Shown piece by piece: positions 25,691 to 32,557 of a DNA stretch of 64,000 bases; position 1 is the stretch's first letter; the number at the start of each line of letters is the position of its first letter. The translations under genes were made by a program, and so were the position numbers. Under the pieces are notes generated by a model that was given only the letters and a program-made list of their open reading frames with translations, ran no database searches and was not told where the DNA came from. Source of the stretch: JAEXNA01 sp041676625 (lineage in GTDB: Bacteria; Vulcanimicrobiota; Xenobia; Xenobiales; JADMJV01); assembly GCA_041676625.1 (NCBI GenBank), contig JBAYRN010000013.1:1-64000 (forward strand). The letters run 5' to 3'.

Positions 25691-27402
25691 AGCCTCAACA
25701 CTTGTTCTAAATACTGCAGTCGGGCGTTCAGTTCGCTCAATTCCATCTTCCGGTAGTTGGCCGGCAAGAAACTCTCGTCGGTACACTCCTTGACCGCCAC
25801 CAGGTCCATGTACTCCAGATGATCCAGGTGAGCCATGGGTCGAAACAGGCTCAGCTGTTCGGCGATGACCTCAGGCAGTTCTCCCCCTTCCAGGGCCTGA
25901 ACTCGAATAGCCCTGACCAGCAGAGCCTCCATCTCGTTTCCACTCAACGAACAATCCTCGGGTAACTCCGGAATATCTTCGGGCTGCAGTCCTACTTTCC
26001 GAGTCATCGCTCGAAACAACTGCTGCCGCTCCTCGGGAGTCTGAGGCGGAAACAAGGGAATGTGGACATCCAGGCGGCCCGGACGCTTGAGGTCCACCTC
26101 CAAAAGGTCCGGACGAGAAGTGGCGAACACCCAGAAGATCTTGCCCCGATTGTCGGTATTCGACATGGCCTTGGCCAGCATGCCGTAGATCCGACCTGAA
26201 AGCCCCCCATCGGTGCTGCTTCCACCCCGCTTGCCTGCCATCTGATCAGCTTCGTCTACAAACACGATGACCTGACCCAGCGCCTTCAAGACGGCCAGGA
26301 TCTTTTCCAGGTTGCTCTCGGTGGCTCCGGCCCATTTGTCCCGAATGTTCTTAAAAATGACAAACGGTATGCCGACCTCTCCCGCCCAGCAGTTGGTGAG
26401 CCAGGTTTTACCCGTGCCGATCCTGCCGGCTAAGAGATACCCCATGGGAAGACAGCGCGTTTCGCCGCGAGAGATCAGCTTGGCATCGGCACGCAGCCAC
26501 TCGATGGCCGCGGTGTGGCCCGCCACGTCGGCCAGAGTTCGTTTGCTCTCCACGAACTCCAGCAACCCGAAGCACTCTTTTTCGATCAGCTCTTTGCGCC
26601 GCTGAGCCAGATAGTCGTTGTCCACGGCTCGCCCGGAAGTCACAGCCAGGGCCATCATGTGGCGGATATTGATGAGGGTCAGGCCCACCACTCGCTGGGC
26701 CAACACCTCCAAGCTCAAAGAGCTTACCTTTTCCACTCCCGGAAACTCGCGGCTCAGGCTACCTAAATATTCGAGGCAGTCGCTCTCCCCCGGCAGGGGG
26801 ATTTCGATCTTGGCGCTGTAGGGGTTTTCCACCAGGTCGCGGGAGACCGCGTTGAGCGAATCGGTGATCAAGACAGTGGCCAGGTGACCATCGAGGTAGG
26901 TCGGATTGGAGGACCAGTCCAGCAATTTTACCAGAGTGGCCGAATCAGGACCCCGGCTCTGGCTAGGGGCGATGTACTGCACAAAGTCCAGCACGATGGC
27001 GGTTTTGAGCGGCTTTCGAACCGCTTTACCGCCCTCCACCACGGTTCGGCAAAGGGAATAGGTCAGAAGTCGATCCAGCAATTCGAGGCTGGAAACGATG
27101 TCCCGGGGTAGCGCCTGGCTGCTGAACGCCGTCCACTCCGACAGGATTTTTTGAAAGGCGGAAAAGTGCTCCTGTCCCTTGCTGATCCGCAAGCCGGAAC
27201 CGGTATTGAAGGTAACGACCAAATCGAATCGGCCGAACAGTACGTCACCCAGGAAGTCGTGCAGGCTGAGATAGCGGCCTTCCCCGGCGTGCACCAGGTC
27301 CCGCACATTTCCGTGAAGGACAAACTGGCTCAAGGTGCCGGCGCGAAAAACCTCTCGAGCGCTCTCGGCCCAGGGGGGGAGTGCCGTACTTTTCGTATCC
27401 AC
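25687..27402 (-). CDS. Cdc48/Vps4/Ycf46-like AAA+ ATPase
   Basis: 571 aa. Residues 20-280 look like a degenerate first AAA module (SQFVLHGNVRDLV, then VLDFVQYIAPSQ). The second module is canonical: Walker A GRIGTGKT near residue 330, pore loop DKWAGATE near 358, Walker B VIVFVDEADQM near 380, and the arginine-finger segment KRPGRLDVHIP near 438. The pore-loop sequence is of the Cdc48/Vps4 type rather than FtsH. It sits 3 bp after the PspA-like gene. PspA/Vipp1 proteins belong to the ESCRT-III superfamily, whose disassembly in other lineages is done by Vps4-type ATPases, so a matched pair is a reasonable inference. Confidence 0.85.
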   Translation of the reverse strand: MDTKSTALPPWAESAREVFRAGTLSQFVLHGNVRDLVHAGEGRYLSLHDFLGDVLFGRFDLVVTFNTGSGLRISKGQEHFSAFQKILSEWTAFSSQALPRDIVSSLELLDRLLTYSLCRTVVEGGKAVRKPLKTAIVLDFVQYIAPSQSRGPDSATLVKLLDWSSNPTYLDGHLATVLITDSLNAVSRDLVENPYSAKIEIPLPGESDCLEYLGSLSREFPGVEKVSSLSLEVLAQRVVGLTLINIRHMMALAVTSGRAVDNDYLAQRRKELIEKECFGLLEFVESKRTLADVAGHTAAIEWLRADAKLISRGETRCLPMGYLLAGRIGTGKTWLTNCWAGEVGIPFVIFKNIRDKWAGATESNLEKILAVLKALGQVIVFVDEADQMAGKRGGSSTDGGLSGRIYGMLAKAMSNTDNRGKIFWVFATSRPDLLEVDLKRPGRLDVHIPLFPPQTPEERQQLFRAMTRKVGLQPEDIPELPEDCSLSGNEMEALLVRAIRVQALEGGELPEVIAEQLSLFRPMAHLDHLEYMDLVAVKECTDESFLPANYRKMELSELNARLQYLEQVLRL

Positions 27403-27405
27403 CGA

Positions 27406-28155
27406 TTAGTAAGTCTGGGTGGGCCCCAGGTCTCTCAGTTCCTCGGCCGGGAGGAACTGAGTGGCGTGGGGGCTCGGCGTGTGAATACCCATGGCCGAAG
27501 CGAACTCGGCCAGGGCCTGGGCCTCCAGGGCTTCCTCTTCCTCGGCTTTGATCGCCCAGTCTCCCTGGGCCGCGTGGTCGGCGGCCACTCGGACCTTACC
27601 CGAAGCCTGCGCGACCCGCTCATCCAGGTTCTCCTCCAGCCGAGCCAGGGTATCCCCGGATCCGGCGATATCGAAAGCGGTGGCGGTGGCGATCTCGGCT
27701 AACTCGGCCTGAGCTTCGGCCAGTTCGGCCTTGCTCATCTTCATTTTGATGCTCTCGATCCGCTTGTTGGCGTCTCGCACGTAAACATCTCGCTGACGGG
27801 ACAGGTTCCGATAGAGGTCATCGGCCTGTTGGGTTTGGCCCTCCAGATCCGACAACTCTGCCTTCAAGCTCTTTAGCTCCAGAGCCAATCGTCCGGCGGC
27901 TTTCTGCTCGCCACTGGTCAGTAGTGCCCGGGCCCGGCCGGTGGTGAGCTCGATCTGCTTACGGAGCTTCTCCGAACGCCCCTTGAGCTTTTCCACCATG
28001 GCGGCCTGCTTGGCCAGATTGGTATTGTAGAGAGCCACGGCCTCCCGGAGGGCCTGAGTCTCGGCTTCCAGTAGGGCCTTGGGGTTGGCCTGCTCCACTT
28101 TGCTGATAAAGAGGCTAAAAAAGCCCTTGATTAGTTTAGAAATTCTTGCGAACAC
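27406..28155 (-). CDS. PspA/IM30 (Vipp1)-like protein
   Basis: 249 aa from GTG 28155, preceded by GGAGG at 5-nt spacing; the longer upstream frame is not protein-like. The N-terminus MFARISKLIKGFFSLFISKVE is the amphipathic helix typical of PspA/Vipp1. A long coiled coil (about 30-190) follows. The C-terminus QFLPAEELRDLGPTQTY is low complexity. Family members line the inner membrane and respond to envelope stress. First gene of a four-gene operon with the AAA+ ATPase; divergent from the TerB-like gene. Confidence 0.85.
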   Translation of the reverse strand: MFARISKLIKGFFSLFISKVEQANPKALLEAETQALREAVALYNTNLAKQAAMVEKLKGRSEKLRKQIELTTGRARALLTSGEQKAAGRLALELKSLKAELSDLEGQTQQADDLYRNLSRQRDVYVRDANKRIESIKMKMSKAELAEAQAELAEIATATAFDIAGSGDTLARLEENLDERVAQASGKVRVAADHAAQGDWAIKAEEEEALEAQALAEFASAMGIHTPSPHATQFLPAEELRDLGPTQTY

Positions 28156-28239
28156 ACTGACCTCCGTGCCCCGAAGTTCCCTCGCGGTTTCTCGATTCCT
28201 GTTCGCAGGTTCAAAGCCGACAAAGCCGAAGCCCGCCCT

Positions 28240-28725
28240 ATGAAAACTCAGACCACACTTTTTAATGAATCCGAAAGAACGGACTACTTGGTGATGCTGG
28301 CCCACATGGCCGGAGCCGACGGTCAGGTGACCTCCGAAGAGATCTACGCTCTGCGAAAGCTCAGTGAGGAGTTTGGGTTAGGGCCCCTGAACCGAGGCAC
28401 GGTGATGGCCGCCACCACCGGCCAGAGCGAACTGAGCGCCGTGCTGGCCCGTTTGTCTACCACCAACCTGAAGTACGGCTTGCTGCTGGACCTGTGCCTG
28501 ACCGGTCACTGGGACGGAGAGCTGACGGACGATGAGGTTCAAGAGATCCATCAGCTATCGGAAGGGCTCCAGGTGGATAAAGCTCAAACCGAAGCCTGCT
28601 TGAAGCTGGCCGCGCAACTCGCTGGAGGAAGCGATACCAGCGAATCTCTGGATAGCCTGCAACAGTTAGGCGTACCCAGGGAGGCCCTGGCCATGGCCTG
28701 CGGGCTCGAGGAAGGGCAACTCTGA
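28240..28725 (+). CDS. TerB-like protein
   Basis: 161-aa helical protein of the TerB/DjlA-N type. Two acidic metal-site motifs are visible, GADGQVTSEEI near residue 27 and HWDGELTDDEV near 92, matching the DG-x(5)-E pattern. TerB proteins are peripheral membrane-stress factors. The gene is divergent from the PspA-AAA operon, with starts 84 bp apart, suggesting shared control. Confidence 0.75.
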   Translation: MKTQTTLFNESERTDYLVMLAHMAGADGQVTSEEIYALRKLSEEFGLGPLNRGTVMAATTGQSELSAVLARLSTTNLKYGLLLDLCLTGHWDGELTDDEVQEIHQLSEGLQVDKAQTEACLKLAAQLAGGSDTSESLDSLQQLGVPREALAMACGLEEGQL

Positions 28726-28757
28726 CCGGCCAGGAGGATCTAAGGAAAAAGTAACCC

Positions 28758-29665
28758 ATGGCAGAGCCGGTGGAAGACCGGGAAGACTGGATCGTCACCC
28801 ATTTGGACGTTTCTCATCTCACCACGGAAAATGACGAACCGGTGGATAATTTCTATCAAGAGCGCCAAATGGACATTCTAACCGAAGCCCTGCGGGTGTC
28901 CTGGGAAGAGGGAAAACCCTTCGTGCAGGGAGCCGATATCGGAGTGTTCTCGCGGATCGACCAGGAGGCTGTGGTGCCCGACGTGATGCTTGCCACCGGC
29001 GTGGAAATGCCGGAAGACGTGATGGCGAAGGAGCGGCGGAGTTACTTCATCTGGAACTTCGGAAAGCCCCCGGACATCGTGATCGAGATCGTGAGCAACA
29101 AAAAGGGTGGCGAAGACACCCGAAAACTAAAGGGCCTGTTGACATTCAGCTTTCGGAGTCAAACGCAGGACATTTTTCTTCTCCCGAAGTGGAACTTTCT
29201 GTGGAATAGTGGACCTATTTGAGGAAAGTTTCGCTTCGGGAGATGGGAAATGGGCAAGTTTGGCGACAGAAAGCTGAATGTCAACAGGCCCTAAAACATT
29301 ACGCCAAGATCAAGGTGCCCTACTACGTCATTTACGACCCCGAGCACCATCTCTCCAGCCGCACCATTCGGGTCTTTCAGATCAGTGGGGCTAGTTACAT
29401 CGAAAAACTGGACACCGCCTTCCCGGAAATAGGCCTGAGCCTGATGGAGTGGGAAGGGGAGTTCAGCGCCATCCAATCCACCTGGTTGAGATGGGCCACC
29501 CTGGACGGTAAAATGCTGGCTCTTGGGAGTGAGGAGAGGACCCGTGCCGATGAAGAGAAGGCGCGCGCCGATGAAGAGAAGGCCCGTGCCGATGAAGCCA
29601 TAGCCCGAGCCGAAAAGATGGCGGAAAAACTCCGGGAGTTGGGACTCAACCCCGACGAACTCTGA
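28758..29665 (+). pseudogene. Uma2-family nuclease gene interrupted by a MITE
   Basis: The first part (28758-29131) encodes the N-terminal and middle Uma2 (DUF820) fold with VVPDVMLA and PPDIVIEIVSNKKGGEDTRK, which hold PD-(D/E)XK-like residues. The second part (29296 onward) resumes with HYAKIKVPYYVIYDPE, the standard Uma2 continuation, and a coiled tail of (RADEEKA)n repeats. Between them lies a 160-bp palindromic element flanked by TAAA. Removing the element plus one TAAA joins ...ACCCGAAAACTAAAACATTAC... in frame, restoring RKLKHYAKI. The first fragment is now read into the element and stops at 29222; the second can restart at TTG 29219. As it stands the nuclease is almost certainly inactive. 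Confidence 0.88.
29132..29291. mobile_element. 160-bp MITE inserted in the Uma2 gene
   Basis: Perfect 23-bp terminal inverted repeats, 29132-29154 (beginning GGGCCTGTTGACATTC) and 29269-29291, with imperfect pairing continuing inward (shared TCTCCCGAAG and CTTTC blocks). A direct TAAA lies on each side (29128-29131 and 29292-29295) and precisely accounts for the break in the host gene, so it is a target-site duplication (TAA is an alternative trim). No transposase gene fits in 160 bp; it must be mobilised in trans. Different ends from the element at 16511. Confidence 0.88.
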
Positions 29666-29707
29666 TGATATTTTGAATACCGTGGTAAAGGAAACTTCCG
29701 CGCCCTC

Positions 29708-30736
29708 GTGAACGCGCTCGCCGTGCCTGTATGTTCAAGTCAAGATTTCGTCTACTCCGAGGGTCCCGAACCGCACTGTGGTAGGACCAGAGCGATCCTG
29801 AAAGCGCACCCGGAGCTACGAGAGCTCTTTGGACAGAAAAACCCTTTTACGTTCGCCATTATTCTGGCTGCCGTCGCGATCCAGTTTCTGATCGCCCTCC
29901 AACTCGCGGACTCCGGCCCTTCGGTCATTCTCCTTAGCGCTTACCTGGTGGGGGCGTTTCTTTCGCACACGCTTTTCGTGTGCATTCACGAGGCGGCCCA
30001 CCACCTGGTCTTTCGGACGCCCCGAGCCAATCTTGTGGCGGCTCTGATCGCCAACCTGCCCACCCTGGTGCCTACCGCCCTTTCCTTTCGTCACTACCAT
30101 CTGAAGCACCACACCTTTCAAGGAGTCCACGATCTGGACGCTGATCTCCCCAGCCACTGGGAGGCCCGGCTGATCGGCTGCGGCGCGCCGGGCAAGGCGA
30201 CCTGGCTGCTCTTCTTTCCGATTTTTCAGACCTTGCGGACTCTTCGCACCAGCGATGTCAAAGCGTTCGATCGTTGGGCCATCCTCAATATCGCTGTTCA
30301 GGTCGTTCTAACCCTGGCTGTTTATAGCTGGCTGGGCACCGGCGCTCTTCTTTATCTCCTGGCCAGCTTCTGGTTTTCGGTGGGCTTGCACCCCCTGGGG
30401 GCTCGCTGGATTCAGGAGCACTTCCTGGTCCTCGACGATCAGCAAGAGACCTACAGCTACTACGGGCCGCTGAACATCATCAACCTCAATGTCGGTTATC
30501 ACAACGAGCATCATGACTTCCCTTCGGTGCCCTGGCACCTGCTGCCGGAGATCAAGAAGCGTGCTCCCGAGTTTTACGACAACCTGCTATTCCACGATTC
30601 GCTCACGGCACTCTTCTTCAAATTTCTCTTCGAGCAAGAGATCACGCTCTTTCGCCGCATGCTGCGCGATAGACCGCGCGACGCCAGAAAGCGCCTGAAA
30701 CCGGAACTCCACTTGCCAGAGTATGAACAAGTTTGA
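29708..30736 (+). CDS. DEGS/DES1-like sphingolipid or fatty-acyl desaturase
   Basis: 342-aa membrane desaturase. The N-terminus (DFVYSEGPEPHCGRTRAIL) resembles the lipid-desaturase N-domain of eukaryotic dihydroceramide delta-4 desaturases. The three di-iron His boxes are HEAAHH near residue 99, HYHLKHH near 130 and GYHNEHHDFP near 260, all in the DEGS form. Hydrophobic spans at about 48-66, 76-95, 150-170 and 195-230. Starts at GTG 29708. Sphingolipid substrate is inferred from family resemblance; an ordinary fatty acyl chain is the alternative. Confidence 0.8.
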   Translation: MNALAVPVCSSQDFVYSEGPEPHCGRTRAILKAHPELRELFGQKNPFTFAIILAAVAIQFLIALQLADSGPSVILLSAYLVGAFLSHTLFVCIHEAAHHLVFRTPRANLVAALIANLPTLVPTALSFRHYHLKHHTFQGVHDLDADLPSHWEARLIGCGAPGKATWLLFFPIFQTLRTLRTSDVKAFDRWAILNIAVQVVLTLAVYSWLGTGALLYLLASFWFSVGLHPLGARWIQEHFLVLDDQQETYSYYGPLNIINLNVGYHNEHHDFPSVPWHLLPEIKKRAPEFYDNLLFHDSLTALFFKFLFEQEITLFRRMLRDRPRDARKRLKPELHLPEYEQV

Positions 30737-30787
30737 TGATGTTCCCCTCGCCCGTCAGTCGGGTGGCAATATTCAATTCGCTTCCCC

Positions 30788-30816
30788 TTGACGGACCTGG
30801 TTTTGGGCCCTAAAAT
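30788..30816 (+). promoter_or_regulatory. Sigma70-type promoter of the toxin-antitoxin pair
   Basis: TTGACG (30788-30793), a 17-bp spacer, and TAAAAT (30811-30816). The antitoxin ATG is at 30825, only 8 bp past the -10 box, so transcription would start at or next to the start codon (leaderless or nearly so). Confidence 0.55.
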
Positions 30817-30824
30817 AGGGTCGC

Positions 30825-31058
30825 ATGTTACAGGCCAAATTTAGTATCACTGAGCAGCAATCGGCATTTCTTGATCAGTATCGGGAATATGGCTTCAAAG
30901 ACAAGAGCGAAGTCGTTCGTACTGCCTTGGAGCATTTTCGGCAAGCGTTTCATGATGAGGAGATGAGGCGGTCTGCCATACTTTGTGCCGAGGTTTATGA
31001 GTCCGACTTAGAAGCTCAGGCCTGGGTCAAAGATGCCATGGAGCGCTGGCCTGAGTGA
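30825..31058 (+). CDS. Ribbon-helix-helix (CopG/ParD-like) antitoxin
   Basis: 77 aa. The N-terminal half (KFSITEQQSAFLDQYREYG ... KSEVVRTALEHF) is a ribbon-helix-helix DNA-binding domain; the C-terminal half is an acidic, extended toxin-binding tail. Its stop overlaps the toxin ATG by one base (TGATG). Expected to repress its own promoter together with the toxin. Confidence 0.82.
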   Translation: MLQAKFSITEQQSAFLDQYREYGFKDKSEVVRTALEHFRQAFHDEEMRRSAILCAEVYESDLEAQAWVKDAMERWPE

Positions 31059-31408
31059 TGGAACTCCGACGCGGGTCGGTGATTCTCGTGGACCTGGAGC
31101 CAACACGAGGATCGGAGACGGGCAAGACTCGTCCTGCGGTAGTAGTGACCAACGATCACTACAATCGTCGAGTTCCAGTCATACAGGTCGTTCCTCTTAC
31201 CGAATGGTCACCGAAGAAGGCTAACATCAAAACCAACGTAGTGGTTGAACCAACTAGCGAGAATGGTCTAAGCAAGCGCTCGGTAGCCGATTGTTTGCAG
31301 ACGCGCCCCATCGACCGCCGCCACCGCGTGGTCGGGCTTTGTGGTGTGATGGATACTACGACCATGGAGTTATTGGATGAAGCCTTGAGGATTTTGTTTG
31401 CGCTCTAA
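31058..31408 (+). CDS. mazF: MazF/PemK-family mRNA interferase toxin
   Basis: 116 aa. LRRGSVILVDLEPTRGSETGKTRPAVVV is the MazF N-terminus, with the substrate-loop RG and the catalytic-region RPAVVVTND; VVGLCGVMD near the C-terminus is also typical. I chose the ATG at 31058, which overlaps the antitoxin stop, over the GTG at 31055. A complete type II toxin-antitoxin module. Confidence 0.88.
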   Translation: MELRRGSVILVDLEPTRGSETGKTRPAVVVTNDHYNRRVPVIQVVPLTEWSPKKANIKTNVVVEPTSENGLSKRSVADCLQTRPIDRRHRVVGLCGVMDTTTMELLDEALRILFAL

Positions 31409-31449
31409 TCTGGTGACATTCTCTTAACGCTTGGCCCCTAATCTGGTGA
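31405..31449. repeat. 12-bp direct repeat upstream of the peptidase gene
   Basis: CTAATCTGGTGA occurs at 31405-31416 and 31438-31449, 33 bp apart (about three helical turns). The first copy contains the mazF stop, and the second ends one base before the next gene's start. Possibly paired operator sites, possibly a chance or slippage duplication. Confidence 0.45.
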
Positions 31450-31450
31450 T

Positions 31451-32557
31451 ATGCACATTGCATCAACCAAATCATCCCCTCGCCCGGTAGCCGTAACCGC
31501 GGTTCTCGACGGCAACGCACGGATGATCGAACCTCCGGTCATGCGGGGCTATGACCAGTTCAAGAAGTCCGAGTTGACCGAATCGATCGCTCTCCATACC
31601 ACCGGGCAACGTCGCACCCTTTCCCAAAACCTGGCCCAGGGAGCCGGCTTTCTGGTTGCCGGAGCGGCCGTGGCCGCCGTGGGCACTGCGGTGGGGATGC
31701 AGTTCGATCCAGGGCTGGGTGTTTGCCTCGGGTTGTCGGCTCTACCACCCGTGCTTATCGGGGCCCGCCGGATCCAATCCGCCTTCACCGCACCCGGCTT
31801 TCAACCCGGCCCACCAGCCCCTGAGGGCGCCCTACAGACCCGACTGGAGCATGCCCTTCAAGAGGCCAGGCGGAGCAACCCCGAGAGCAAGCAGGTGGCC
31901 TATTTCTCAGGGCACGGGTCGCATAAAGAGATCGCGCATTTTTCGCCAACGACGATCGGAGAGGTCTTGACCGATAACCCGGTCGATCTCACCGTGCTGG
32001 ATGCCTGCACCACGGCTCAATTGGAGGTCCTGGCAAAGCTCGGTCCGGGAGCCGGAGAGGTCGTCTGTTCACCCCAGCCTGTCCCGTCGAAGGGCTTTCC
32101 CATCGAAAAACTCTTCCGCTCTCCCCAGGACCTCGGTAAACACACTTTTGAAGAAAGCAAAAATGCGACCTCTCATCTGGCCCTGGTGGATAACGCCCGG
32201 TTGCACCAGAACCTGTTGCCCAAACTCAACACCCTGGCCGGAAATCTCCGGTCTGATCTGAATAGCGGCACCTCTGAAGCCATCCACCGCGCTCTTAAAA
32301 AAACTCGCAGCCCGGACCTTTTCGGAGCCAGAGTGGACCTCCGGGGCTTCCTCGAAAATCTCGGTCGAGAGAACCTGAATCCATCCTGCCGAGAGGCCCT
32401 GGATGAAACCCTCACAGAACTCAAAAAAACGGTCCTGGAAAGCACCGGCTGGTCACTCAGCTTTCGAATCGACGGTAAAGAGAGCCAGGCCCTGCCTGGT
32501 ACCTGGAAAGGTCTGCTTGACGACCTCGGCTATCGTTGGAAGCCTATTCTGGTCTAA
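31451..32557 (+). CDS. Putative clan CD (clostripain/caspase-like) cysteine peptidase
   Basis: 368 aa. A hydrophobic Ala/Gly-rich segment at 63-104 may be one or two membrane spans. The following domain has the clan CD dyad layout: a strand ending in YFSGHGSHKE (His155) and VDLTVLDACTTAQLEVL (Cys186 in a DAC motif with E192), as in clostripain-type peptidases; EVVCSPQPVPSKGFP resembles the substrate-side loop of the same family. The C-terminal 150 residues are helical and unassigned. No signal peptide. It follows the MazF gene and overlaps the convergent decarboxylase by 4 bp. Confidence 0.6.
   Translation: MHIASTKSSPRPVAVTAVLDGNARMIEPPVMRGYDQFKKSELTESIALHTTGQRRTLSQNLAQGAGFLVAGAAVAAVGTAVGMQFDPGLGVCLGLSALPPVLIGARRIQSAFTAPGFQPGPPAPEGALQTRLEHALQEARRSNPESKQVAYFSGHGSHKEIAHFSPTTIGEVLTDNPVDLTVLDACTTAQLEVLAKLGPGAGEVVCSPQPVPSKGFPIEKLFRSPQDLGKHTFEESKNATSHLALVDNARLHQNLLPKLNTLAGNLRSDLNSGTSEAIHRALKKTRSPDLFGARVDLRGFLENLGRENLNPSCREALDETLTELKKTVLESTGWSLSFRIDGKESQALPGTWKGLLDDLGYRWKPILV

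Noticed and set aside
29519..29610. Short tandem repeat in the Uma2 tail
   Set aside because: In-frame RADEEKA heptad-like coding repeats of a coiled coil, common in Uma2 proteins; not a separate element.
30755..30775. Possible terminator after the desaturase gene
   Set aside because: Stem of only five or six pairs with a wobble and no T-run.
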